Program-made: the position numbers and the translations under genes
Assembly (NCBI GenBank): GCA_028684915.1
Contig: JAQUEZ010000091.1
Coordinates: 1 to 22,388, forward strand
Source: Desulfobulbus sp.
Lineage (GTDB): Bacteria; Desulfobacterota; Desulfobulbia; Desulfobulbales; Desulfobulbaceae
DNA: 22,388 nt
Direction: 5' to 3'
Shown here: piece by piece, positions 1 through 7,960 of the stretch
How the letters are laid out: each line of letters begins with the position of its first letter
Position numbering within the stretch: the stretch's first letter is position 1
The notes under the pieces: model-generated
What the model saw: the letters and a program-made list of their open reading frames with translations, nothing else
Database searches by the model: none
What the model was told of the DNA's origin: nothing

Positions 1-359
1 AACGCCATCTCGATCTGAATGCGGAGATCACGCTCGTTGAATGGTTTAAGGATGTATCCGAAAGCCTCTGCCTGCCGAGCCCGCGTAATCGTGTCTGCGT
101 CGGAGTGGGCGGTCAGGAACAATACCGGAACCTTACACTCCATATGGATTGCCTTGGCCGCCGCGATCCCGTCCATCGCCCCGGCCAGCCGAATGTCCAT
201 CAGCACCAGCGACGGCCGCAGCTGGCGGACGAGTTCCACAGCTTCCTCGCCGGTCATAGTCGTGCCGGCAACAGCATAGCCCAGTTGCCTGACCTTGTTG
301 GCGAGGTCTTCGGCGACAATGGCTTGGTCTTCAACGATCAATAGAGAGGGAGTGCTCAT
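1..359 (-). CDS. Response regulator receiver protein, 3' part beyond window
   Basis: This is the first ~119 codons of a response regulator; the rest lies past base 1. The receiver fold is clear: an acidic pair near residues 10-11 (VED), the phospho-acceptor Asp55 in LVLMDIRLAG, Thr83 in LFLTAHS and Lys105 in YILKPF. Receivers accept phosphate from a histidine kinase. The ATG (357-359) overlaps the TGA of the upstream kinase gene (356-358) in an ATGA junction, so the two are probably translationally coupled and form a cognate pair. Receivers paired with HisKA_2-type kinases are often stand-alone or carry a short output domain. The output domain here cannot be seen. Confidence 0.93.
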   Translation of the reverse strand, partial: MSTPSLLIVEDQAIVAEDLANKVRQLGYAVAGTTMTGEEAVELVRQLRPSLVLMDIRLAGAMDGIAAAKAIHMECKVPVLFLTAHSDADTITRARQAEAFGYILKPFNERDLRIQIEMA

Positions 360-2692
360 GATTGTACTCCGTTCAGGCGGAAGGTGACTCTGAATTCGGC
401 GCCGGGGCCGGTTCCGGTTTCCAGTGTGCCCCGCAACTGGCCAGCCAGTATGTGGACGAGACGCAGACCGAGCGAGCCGGATTGCCGCCAGCCCCCCCCA
501 ACCGGCAGGCCGACGCCGTTGTCGCTCACCCGCAAACAGGCCGTTCCGGCAGCTGGATCACATTCCAGCGCCACCGTCACTTCCCCACTCCTGCCGTTGG
601 GAAAGCCGTGCTTCAGGGCATTGCCGGCCAGTTCGTTGAGGATCAACCCGCAGGACACCGCCGTCTCAATCGACAGTACAATGGGTGCAATCAATACATG
701 AAGCTGCACCTTCTCGGCCAGGACGCCATGGGCGAGCCAAAGATATTGCAGCAGGCTGGCGGCGTATTCGGCAAAGTTCAATTGGGCCAGGTTACCCGTT
801 TGGTACAATCTTTCGTGGACCAGGGCCATCGCATGGACCCGGTCGCGCACGTCGCTGAACACCGCCAGCAGCCGTTCGTCGGTCAGACTGTCGGCCTGCA
901 AGCTGATCAGACTGGAAATGATCTGGAGGTTGTTTTTCACCCGGTGATGGACTTCCCGCAGCAACACCTCTTTTTCCGCCAGCGACGCTCGTATCTGCTC
1001 CTCGGCCTGGTTGCGCTCAGTGATGTCGAGACCCGCGCTGATGGCATACGCCATCATGCCGTCCTCGACGATAGCCGTGTTGGTCCAGCTGATCAGACGG
1101 CGCGCGCCGTCTTTGCTGACCCAGTGATTCTCGTGACTGTTGGGGAAATCTCCGGCACGCAACTGTTCCCAGGCCAGACGGACTCCCTCCAGGTCCTCTT
1201 CGGGAACAAATAATTCCCAGAAGACAAGCCCCTGCACCTCGGCGGCGGTATACCCCGTTGCCGCCACGCAGGCCTGATTGAAGCCTTGGATGCGACCCTC
1301 CCGATCAAGAACCACCACCAGGGCGCCGGCTGCATCCAGCACAATCTTATTGAACTGCTCGCTGGCCCGTAACGCCGCTTCGACCTGTTTGTGCTTGACT
1401 ATCTCACGATTCAATTCTGCATTGATCTTTTCCGCAGTCGTGCGGGCGTCAACCGCATCCTGCATCAGGTTGAGCGCCGCCGTGCGGGAGATATTCAGGG
1501 CGGTATTGGCCGCCTGGAGTTCGTTGGCGAAGTTTTGCAGCTTTTTCTCGGCCTCCCTGCGTGCGGTTACGTCACGGGAAATACCCTGAAGCCCAATAAT
1601 GGCATCGGCTGCTCGAATAGGGGCCATATTGATCTCCGCGAAATAGGGGCTGCCGTCCGCCATGAGCAGACGCAGTTCCAGCGCATGAAGATGTTCCCCC
1701 GCAATCGCCCGCCTAAAGGAAGAGAACGCAATATCCAGGTCCTCCGGGACGACAAAGGCGCTGAATTTCTTGCCGATGACCTCTGCGACAGAGTAGCCGT
1801 ACTGAGCGACCGCAGGAGAGCAAAACACCACCTTTCCGGTGACACCCAATTGAAAAATCAGATCAACGCTGTTCTCCGCGATAAGCCTGAGGCGCTCTTC
1901 GCTCTGTTCCAGGTTCCGAAAGATGATCGCCATGGGTTCATTCACCCCGGTGACGACGATCGCCCTGTAAATCAAAGCGGCGGAGAGAAAGAGAAAAAAA
2001 TGGCCGACAAGATTGGCTTGCCCGTAGACGCTGAGGTATCGGGTAAAGGCGGCATCCGCTGCTATGGCGCTGAAAATTGAACATGCCAGCATTCTGAGAA
2101 CTCTGGCGTCGAACAGGGTCTGCTTTCTGAGAAGCAAACCGAGGGCCGCCAGCAGAATGAAAATAATAATGAATTCGCTGTAGATCTTGAAAGGGGTTAA
2201 TCCTTTGCCTTCGATGAAGCAATCCGGAAACACACCGGAAAAGATTGCCTCGAACAGGAGGGCGGTGATGACGACGTGGACGGTGAGCGCGGCGACTGCA
2301 TTCAGCCGCCGGGTGATAAAAAATGGGGCGATCAGCAGAGACATGCTGAACATATAGCGGAAAGCGATCCACAGTTGGGCGGGAAGATTGCTGTCATACC
2401 CCGAGAAGACGCCAAACCCTTTATAGGCAAACAAATGCACCAGTTCAAAGGATGCCGAGGAAAGAAAGGATATGCCGAGGAAAAGGATATAATGGTTGTC
2501 GAGAAGCTCTCGTGCGTTCCAGGCCAGGACAAAAATGGTCAGGAGGACAATCACGCAGACAACTTCAATGAGACTGTGGAAAAGAATAAAGGAATACAAG
2601 CTGCTCGCGTAAAGACCTGAAGCTGCGAGGACAAACAGATACGCGGGAAGAAACAGCCGGGCTACTGCACGAATTTTGGCGTTACTGATCAT
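356..2692 (-). CDS. MASE3-PAS-PAS-HisKA_2 sensor histidine kinase
   Basis: An inner-membrane sensor kinase of about 778 aa. In order: a MASE3-like block of several membrane helices (about 20-250), a PAS domain (about 266-375) ending in SRDVTARREAE, a helical linker, a second PAS (about 440-560) ending in LDITERNQAEE, a HisKA_2 dimerisation segment with the phospho-acceptor His in HHRVKNNLQ (about 582), and a HATPase domain with N-box LILNELAGNALKHG and G1 box DNGVGLP. It should autophosphorylate and pass phosphate to the receiver encoded next. I chose ATG 2692 because an AGGAG lies upstream (13-base spacing) and the overlap with the preceding gene is only 11 bases. An in-frame ATG at 2728 has no visible ribosome site and would add 12 residues. 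MASE3 ligands are unknown; PAS domains may bind heme, flavin or small ligands, and none can be assigned here. Confidence 0.92.
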   Translation of the reverse strand: MISNAKIRAVARLFLPAYLFVLAASGLYASSLYSFILFHSLIEVVCVIVLLTIFVLAWNARELLDNHYILFLGISFLSSASFELVHLFAYKGFGVFSGYDSNLPAQLWIAFRYMFSMSLLIAPFFITRRLNAVAALTVHVVITALLFEAIFSGVFPDCFIEGKGLTPFKIYSEFIIIFILLAALGLLLRKQTLFDARVLRMLACSIFSAIAADAAFTRYLSVYGQANLVGHFFLFLSAALIYRAIVVTGVNEPMAIIFRNLEQSEERLRLIAENSVDLIFQLGVTGKVVFCSPAVAQYGYSVAEVIGKKFSAFVVPEDLDIAFSSFRRAIAGEHLHALELRLLMADGSPYFAEINMAPIRAADAIIGLQGISRDVTARREAEKKLQNFANELQAANTALNISRTAALNLMQDAVDARTTAEKINAELNREIVKHKQVEAALRASEQFNKIVLDAAGALVVVLDREGRIQGFNQACVAATGYTAAEVQGLVFWELFVPEEDLEGVRLAWEQLRAGDFPNSHENHWVSKDGARRLISWTNTAIVEDGMMAYAISAGLDITERNQAEEQIRASLAEKEVLLREVHHRVKNNLQIISSLISLQADSLTDERLLAVFSDVRDRVHAMALVHERLYQTGNLAQLNFAEYAASLLQYLWLAHGVLAEKVQLHVLIAPIVLSIETAVSCGLILNELAGNALKHGFPNGRSGEVTVALECDPAAGTACLRVSDNGVGLPVGGGWRQSGSLGLRLVHILAGQLRGTLETGTGPGAEFRVTFRLNGVQS

Positions 2693-4793
2693 TTGTTGCA
2701 AAGCACTCCTCCAGGAAATCGAGCGCATACCGCGGCGGTTGTCCGGCCTGGGCGCAGAGGGCGTTGATTTCCTTTTTCAGCTCGATCATGCGCAGTTCAC
2801 GGCCCACCGAAACACTGTTGAACTGGGTCAGTTCCTTGATCTGCCGCTGGATAACCTCTTCAGCCTCCTTGCGTTTGCTGATATCCGTACCGATGCCGAT
2901 GATGGCGACGAGGTGTCCTTGTTCATTCAACAGCGGCGCGTTCGTCGTGGCCAGGGGCATCATTCGTTTGTCCCGGCACTGGACGACAAATTCCCCGGAC
3001 CAGGTTGCCCCTTGAGCCAGGGTCGCCATGATTTCGGGCAGCAGCGCCGGACTTGATTGAGGAGGAAGGATGTCTTCAATCTTTCGCCCGAGAACTTCTT
3101 CCCTTGACCAGCCAAACATGGCGACAGCTGTTTTGTTCCAGAAGAGTATGGTTTGATTCGGATCGGTGGCGATGACGGCCTGCCCGACGGAATCCAGCAT
3201 TCGTGCCTGCAAAGACAGGTTTTCCTCGGTTCGCTTGCGCGCTGTGATGTCGCGGACCGCAGTGAAGCGAATGGCGCTGCCCTGGGGTTCGGGCCGGCCG
3301 TGGGCTTCAACAATGATGGGGACGCCGTCTTTGCGCACCATGGCGTGCTCGATTGCCAATTCCTGCCGCTGCTGAATAATCGTCGTGACCCGGTCGATAT
3401 CCTCGGGGGCTATGCAATTGGCAAGCTCCATGCCTTTGAGTTCAGCAACCGTATAGCCCAACATCCTGGCGAATGGTTCATTGCAGTCCACAATCCGCCC
3501 CCCCTCACTTTCGACAATGCCTTCAAAGGTGGCTTCCGCGAACATTGCCAGCCGTGCTTTGGTGTCATGTAACGCCACCTCGCGGTCGTATGCGGCGGCC
3601 TTTTCCCGGTTGCGCTGGTAGAATGCGGCGAACAGGCACATGCACAAACCCATGCAGATAAAAATCGCCAGCCCCATGCGGTCAATAGGCGCGACGACGA
3701 CGAACTGACCGACCGGCGGCAATATCCAGAAGTTCACCGTCAAACCCGTTAAAACCGTAGCCGCCATGCCCGGTCCCAAACCACCGAGCAACGCTGCCGC
3801 CATCACCGCCGGATAGAAGGTGATGTAGGTGGGCAGACCATGGCCGACCATGGTCTCCAGCGCCAGGCGCAGCCCCATTGCCGCTGCTGTGAATGCGACC
3901 GCCAAGCCGTAGCGCAACAGCAATCCAAACGGCTGCCGCGATTGCCTCGCAAGGAGGCTCTGCTCATGCCAGGCTTTCCCTAGCTCCGCCAGGGAAATTT
4001 TCCGGGCGTTCTTTTCACGAGCCGCCATCATGGCCGCGATGAACAGATAGACCCCGCCGAGATACTGCGTCCCCCTCCCTACCCAATTCAGAGGACTGCC
4101 GTGAGACGACTGCACCATGACACCGGCCAGGCCCAAGGACAACAAGGCCAGTCCGAGGCCATACCAATAGAAAAATTGCGATGGATGCCGCCGATGGAAG
4201 GACAGCATCTGATACGCGACCAGGATGAACAGGGTAATCGACAAAAAGAGCACAATCTGTCGGACCAGAGTGCCTCCAACGCCTTGCACAAAAAAGATCG
4301 GGGTCCATCCCGACGTCGCGGCCCCAACCAGCAGCGCCACTGCCGCCAGCACAAGTGCATAACTCGCCGCCAGCCACCTCCCTGGTGGCGCCAGCCGTTT
4401 GCGCCACAGCAACCCGCCCGTATGGCATAACGCCGCCCCCAAAACGCCCAGGTTGTGCACGGTGATGGTCAGGTTTGCGCTGGCGTCAATCAGTCTTGAG
4501 GCCGCCAGGGAGGTGAAGCCCCACAGCAACGATCCGCAGCCAAGCATGAGTAAGCCTGACTGGCCGTTTTCCAAAAAACGGCGGGCTGTCAAATAGCCGA
4601 TGCTTAAAGAGACCAGCCAGGTGAAAACAAAATTCAAAGATAGCCGTAGGATCGGCAATTCGTAAGTGGCCTGGGGGTTTGCCACCCAAAGTCCCGCTAT
4701 GGTCAGCAACAGGAGCGGCAATGGCATCCAGGCATAACGGCTCAAATGACCAGGTTCCGGGAGATGTTCCTCGGCTGGCGTCACGGAACGCAT
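2682..4793 (-). CDS. Membrane PAS sensor with DUF4118-like segment, no kinase domain
   Basis: A protein of about 703 aa. The N-terminal half is a set of hydrophobic helices (about 20-265) resembling MASE-type sensor domains. A second four-helix block (about 290-395) resembles the DUF4118 region of KdpD. Two PAS domains follow (about 410-520 and 530-640), ending in VRDITARKRTEE and GTDISKRKEAEE. The protein then ends in a coil containing GRELRMIELKKEINALC. No HisKA, HATPase, GGDEF, EAL or methyl-accepting domain follows, so output must go through a partner, most simply the kinase encoded by the next, overlapping gene. ATG 4793 was chosen because AGAGG sits 7 bases upstream. The longer frame back to a TTG at 4895 begins with unconserved-looking sequence. 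It is the first gene of the signalling operon. Confidence 0.85.
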   Translation of the reverse strand: MRSVTPAEEHLPEPGHLSRYAWMPLPLLLLTIAGLWVANPQATYELPILRLSLNFVFTWLVSLSIGYLTARRFLENGQSGLLMLGCGSLLWGFTSLAASRLIDASANLTITVHNLGVLGAALCHTGGLLWRKRLAPPGRWLAASYALVLAAVALLVGAATSGWTPIFFVQGVGGTLVRQIVLFLSITLFILVAYQMLSFHRRHPSQFFYWYGLGLALLSLGLAGVMVQSSHGSPLNWVGRGTQYLGGVYLFIAAMMAAREKNARKISLAELGKAWHEQSLLARQSRQPFGLLLRYGLAVAFTAAAMGLRLALETMVGHGLPTYITFYPAVMAAALLGGLGPGMAATVLTGLTVNFWILPPVGQFVVVAPIDRMGLAIFICMGLCMCLFAAFYQRNREKAAAYDREVALHDTKARLAMFAEATFEGIVESEGGRIVDCNEPFARMLGYTVAELKGMELANCIAPEDIDRVTTIIQQRQELAIEHAMVRKDGVPIIVEAHGRPEPQGSAIRFTAVRDITARKRTEENLSLQARMLDSVGQAVIATDPNQTILFWNKTAVAMFGWSREEVLGRKIEDILPPQSSPALLPEIMATLAQGATWSGEFVVQCRDKRMMPLATTNAPLLNEQGHLVAIIGIGTDISKRKEAEEVIQRQIKELTQFNSVSVGRELRMIELKKEINALCAQAGQPPRYALDFLEECFATNDQ

Positions 4794-5002
4794 GTCGTAA
4801 CCTCTTGGACATTGGTCGGATATTGAGAACAGACCAGCGCGGCCTCGGCCTCTTCCATGGTTTTCTGGCTCCTCGTCATTTGGTCTTTCCCACAATCGGC
4901 TTGAAGTCCAATGAAACTTTTTACCGGACGATGCACCCGGACGGGCGCTGAAACATGTTGCCCCTACCCGCTGGCATTTTGGGTCTGTTGTCAGATGCTC
5001 TG

Positions 5003-5070
5003 GCGTTGGAAACAGAAAAGCCCATCTTCATACCTCTTGCTGTGGACAACAAGAGTGGATAAAGATGGGC
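5003..5070 (-). terminator. Probable rho-independent terminator of the nucleotide operon
   Basis: The perfect arms GCCCATCTT (5020-5028) and AAGATGGGC (5062-5070) enclose a second stem, CTCTTG (5034-5039) with CAAGAG (5050-5055). Read on the minus strand, the hairpin is followed directly by TTTTCTGTTT. That polarity fits termination of minus-strand transcripts from the four-gene operon upstream, whose last stop codon is at 5264. On the plus strand no T-tract follows. Confidence 0.7.
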
Positions 5071-5189
5071 CGTCAGTTCGGAGATTTTATTCTTCTCCAA
5101 TAATATCAATAAATTGGTGGAGGCGCCGTCATCTAGATTGCAAGAATAACTATATAATATTGTTTATTTTAAAGATAATGAATCTTCAA

Positions 5190-5212
5190 AAATACCAACA
5201 CAAATACCAACA
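5190..5212. repeat. Short tandem repeat, two copies of AAATACCAACA
   Basis: AAATACCAACA occurs at 5190-5200 and again at 5202-5212 in the AT-rich spacer downstream of the deoxynucleoside kinase gene. Two copies only; no function can be assigned. It could be a protein-binding site or chance in AT-rich DNA. Confidence 0.4.
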
Positions 5213-5263
5213 AATATTTTTCACGTTATTTGAACACTCTTTGAAAAAAGTTGAGAAATTTTT

Positions 5264-5833
5264 TTAGAGCCTTGCAAGTTCAGGAATATTACCGATGCCT
5301 GATCTGAAATCTACAAGATCGCTTTTGATTGAAATAACATTGGTTTGCGAAGAGACAGATTTAACTCTGGCCGAGAGTGCCCCTGCAAGGGCTTTTAGGT
5401 AATCAATGGTTATAGAAGTTTCTGCTTCTCTGCTTCTAGCTCTGATCCTTTCAAGTAGTAAATCCTCAGGGCATGTGAGGTATATGATAGCTTGAGGGTG
5501 CCCAATTTCCTTTTGAATTTCGTGGACTACCTCGAAGAAGATATGGTGTCGATTCCCGGTTAGGTTAACATCAGCGTAAGCCATATCTTGTAACATTGAA
5601 TAGTCACATACAAGACGTTCGACCTGAGAGCGTATTTTTATCGCATGGTAGTGCTGAAGCAGAAACGTGAGTTCCGTTTCAAAAGAGTATGCCTGAGGGT
5701 TTTGATAAAACGCTTCATAAAATGGGTTCGTTTTGAAATCTTCGAAAGTTACTGGGAAATTTTTGTGGTGAAAACATTGGCATAGGGTCGTTTTCCCTGA
5801 GGCAATATTTCCACAAATCTCAATTCTGTTCAT
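5264..5833 (-). CDS. Deoxynucleoside kinase family protein (dNK/dGK/dAK)
   Basis: A 189-aa P-loop kinase expected to phosphorylate deoxynucleosides to 5'-monophosphates in the cytosol. Visible marks: Walker A GNIASGKTT (about 8-16); the family-typical stretch TNPFYEAFYQNPQAYSF followed by a hydrophobic LTFLLQHYHA helix; CDYSML followed by AYADVNL at the position of the family's DRS/DY motif; and an arginine-rich lid, ERIRARSREAE. Length is close to bacterial deoxyadenosine/deoxyguanosine kinases (about 200-220 aa). Substrate preference cannot be read from the sequence. It is the last gene of the four-gene operon; its ATG lies 14 bases inside the preceding gene, with only an A-rich weak ribosome site (AAAAGAAA), suggesting translational coupling. 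In this setting it may feed deoxynucleotides to the PurZ-like enzyme or salvage products of the nuclease; that is inference. Confidence 0.85.
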   Translation of the reverse strand: MNRIEICGNIASGKTTLCQCFHHKNFPVTFEDFKTNPFYEAFYQNPQAYSFETELTFLLQHYHAIKIRSQVERLVCDYSMLQDMAYADVNLTGNRHHIFFEVVHEIQKEIGHPQAIIYLTCPEDLLLERIRARSREAETSITIDYLKALAGALSARVKSVSSQTNVISIKSDLVDFRSGIGNIPELARL

Positions 5834-6944
5834 TTTCTTTTGTAGATTTTTGCTTTTCCTGAACTGACAGAATAAGCTTTTCCAGATTTGACAATTTCAA
5901 CTTTAGCTCATTAATATCATTTTTCAATAATTTATAATCTGTATTATTTTTGTCTTCTCCTAAAGATTTCATTGATTTTTCGATTATACGCACCTCATTC
6001 TTTAACACATCAAACTCTTCTTTTCCAGCTATACTTCTAACATCTGCACTGCCGCTTGTCTTATAAATCATAGTTGCATCTGCGACATATTTATTTGCAT
6101 TTGCAACATAGCTCTTCAAATCTATATATAATGCTATCGTTGATATTGCAATAGGAATAATTGCTAACAATGACCATTTTTTGATTCCTGCAATAAACTT
6201 TTGATTTTCCTCAAGGAGCATTTTTGTTTTAGATAGGGTTCCAGCAAGCGAGCTCATTACCCTCCCGATCCCTATAGGCAATTCATTTTTAAGGAGTTCT
6301 TCAAATGATTTTTTACTATTTTTTTTTGAATTTTTTACAAAAGCGCCGTGCCTTTCATTGACATTCAGTTTCCTTTCTAACTCATTTTTAGGCAAAAAAA
6401 TAGAATTTTTGCTTACCTTCGTAAATTCGACGCTTATTAAATCTTCTCCTTCATTTATAATGTATTCGTTGTCTGTTAAGTTATGAATAGGGATCATCAA
6501 TTTCCCTTGAAATCCCGGGTCCACAAGAGGTCCTGTGCCCAAGAGCAATCCTCGATGGACATGCCTTACTCTTAAATTAAAACGAACGGCTATATAATGG
6601 GGCAGTCTAAAGGTTTCACGGACGGATACGTAGGTTATAGAATTTTTCCCTAATATCAGCGGTGCGTTATTTTGAAGTATACTATCTCCACACTTCTTTT
6701 CTTTATCATCCCAATACAAAGTTTCGCCACCTAAAACCATTTCGTAGGATGCTGGGCCTAAGCTTTTCAAATCAAAAGGAAAAATCATCCCTGTTTTGGC
6801 AACATAATCAGCAATATCCGCTGCATTCAGAAGAGCTGAATCGATATCAGGGAATGGATCGAGATCCCTATATGTTAGGTATGCCGCTTCAGCCTCATCC
6901 TCATTTTTGGGGAAATTGAGTAGCTGGTTGCATTTACTTGGCAT
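5820..6944 (-). CDS. dCTP deaminase/dUTPase-fold protein with C-terminal TM and coiled coil
   Basis: A 374-aa protein. Residues about 50-175 have the dCTP deaminase/dUTPase fold: LGPASYEMVLGGE (counterpart of the PxSxDLRLG strand), a VSVRETFRLP strand, RGLLLGTGPLVDPGFQG (about 131-147), then IPIHNLTDN and NEGEDLISVEFTK. In active dCTP deaminases the strand after DPGxxG carries the catalytic Glu (VLEF in E. coli Dcd, Glu138). Here it reads LMIPIHN, with Pro where Glu should be, and the phosphate-binding GRSS loop is replaced by RVRHVHRG. Classical deamination therefore looks unlikely; nucleotide binding remains possible. Residues about 257-275 form one membrane helix and about 306-370 a charged coiled coil, so the protein is probably membrane-anchored and oligomeric. 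TAATG overlap with the preceding gene; GGAG lies 8 bases before the ATG. Confidence 0.8.
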   Translation of the reverse strand: MPSKCNQLLNFPKNEDEAEAAYLTYRDLDPFPDIDSALLNAADIADYVAKTGMIFPFDLKSLGPASYEMVLGGETLYWDDKEKKCGDSILQNNAPLILGKNSITYVSVRETFRLPHYIAVRFNLRVRHVHRGLLLGTGPLVDPGFQGKLMIPIHNLTDNEYIINEGEDLISVEFTKVSKNSIFLPKNELERKLNVNERHGAFVKNSKKNSKKSFEELLKNELPIGIGRVMSSLAGTLSKTKMLLEENQKFIAGIKKWSLLAIIPIAISTIALYIDLKSYVANANKYVADATMIYKTSGSADVRSIAGKEEFDVLKNEVRIIEKSMKSLGEDKNNTDYKLLKNDINELKLKLSNLEKLILSVQEKQKSTKENEQN

Positions 6945-7960
6945 TATAACATCTCCGAGGCGTGTAAAATACTACTTGGACTATCGCCCAGTAGCGTTAT
7001 TTCTCTATCAATTTGCCTCTCAATCAATTTAATTGACTCAATAATAAATTTTTTATGGCTGGTTAAATCAGCTTTAATGTAATCAATATGATTTAGAGCT
7101 ATTCGAGTTGGTTGATTAATCATAATCGCAGCTTTGACGACTTCTGGCGTGAACCTTGCCACTCTTCTTATCTTTTTTGAAACACTTGTTTTTTCCTCAA
7201 GAGGCTTCGCGTGACCGCTCTCTTTTCTTAATGTTTGCCAGTCAATCTCTTGAGGAAGCGGCCCAGAAAATCCAGATACGCGGATTGGAAAGGTACGAAT
7301 TGTTAGGACCACATCATCAACATCAAAAGGGCTTAAACCAACTTCCGATAAAAATGCGGCCGCTGTTGTATCACGGCTTGTAGTAAACGGATAATATCTC
7401 GAGTGCAATGGGGATAATCCAAACCCCTGAGTGCCCTCGATAATTATTCGTTTTTTATTACCTAGACACTCTCTTAAGATATCAGGCACATTCTGAATAA
7501 ACGGCCGAAGCGCTTCGGTATCATGGGCAAACAGAGTTGAATTTTCCCTATTAATACGGGCCACCACAGCTGCCCCAGTGCCACTACCAGTTGAACCTAT
7601 TCGGCCAATTAAGCCGCTCTGCACTTCTCGTTGTTTTATTTCTTCAGTTATTATTACCGCACCAGGGTCGATGATCAGACGATCTGGGCCAACACCTGTC
7701 TCCTGAATTTCCCCAAGCAAAATATCCAAATCTATGTAGCTTCCAGCACAAATGGCTAACTTTACATCAGGAAGGATTGCAGCGGTTGGCAACTGTTGAA
7801 AAATTCGAGCTTTCCCCGATGGATCTATAACTGTATGGCCTGAGTTAGGGCCTCCACAACGGACAGCAAAGCTTGCCTCCATTTTTTGAGCGAGGTAATG
7901 AGCAACCTTGCCCTTTCCTTCAGAGCCAAACTGGCCGCCTACAACGATGCTTATTGGCAT
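6944..7960 (-). CDS. PurZ-like short adenylosuccinate synthetase homologue (Asp13 to Ser)
   Basis: A 338-aa homologue of PurA, about 90 residues shorter than the housekeeping enzyme. Conserved: the N-terminal loop GGQFGSEGKGK (8-18), GGPNSGHT with His42, the IGSTGSGTGA loop (121-130), EGTQGFGLSPLHSRYYPFTT (175-194) and the Arg-rich KKIRRVARF loop. Ser13 occupies the place of the catalytic Asp13 of PurA (GDEGKGK). To my knowledge that exchange marks phage PurZ, which joins Asp to dGMP on the way to 2-aminoadenine deoxynucleotides. The guanine-reading TKLD motif of PurA is NHID here (290-293), so the nucleotide donor may differ. Predicted role: ligation of Asp to a purine (deoxy)nucleotide, to be completed by host PurB. 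Good ribosome site (GAGGAAAAA) before the ATG, which overlaps the preceding gene by 10 bases. A redundant PurA is the less likely alternative. Confidence 0.85.
   Translation of the reverse strand: MPISIVVGGQFGSEGKGKVAHYLAQKMEASFAVRCGGPNSGHTVIDPSGKARIFQQLPTAAILPDVKLAICAGSYIDLDILLGEIQETGVGPDRLIIDPGAVIITEEIKQREVQSGLIGRIGSTGSGTGAAVVARINRENSTLFAHDTEALRPFIQNVPDILRECLGNKKRIIIEGTQGFGLSPLHSRYYPFTTSRDTTAAAFLSEVGLSPFDVDDVVLTIRTFPIRVSGFSGPLPQEIDWQTLRKESGHAKPLEEKTSVSKKIRRVARFTPEVVKAAIMINQPTRIALNHIDYIKADLTSHKKFIIESIKLIERQIDREITLLGDSPSSILHASEML

Larger units (their letters stand above)
4794..5263. other. Intergenic region; AT-rich from about 5090
   Basis: I see no gene in these 470 bases. The part next to the PAS sensor gene has the GC-rich character of region A and should contain that operon's promoter, though I cannot pick convincing -35/-10 boxes. 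A hairpin terminator lies at about 5003-5070. From about 5090 to 5263 the sequence becomes strongly AT-rich and stays so through the next four genes, so the edge of the acquired block probably falls near here. A short tandem repeat lies at 5190-5212. An open frame on the plus strand (4911-5267) has no ribosome site and looks random. Confidence 0.6.

Noticed and set aside
5020..5070. Integron attC-like recombination site
   Set aside because: The nested hairpin lacks the GTTRRRY/RYYYAAC core sites, and the T-rich tract on the minus strand fits a terminator better.
6944..7960. Housekeeping adenylosuccinate synthetase purA
   Set aside because: Too short (338 aa against about 430), with Ser in place of catalytic Asp13, an altered TKLD motif, and placement in an AT-rich island operon.
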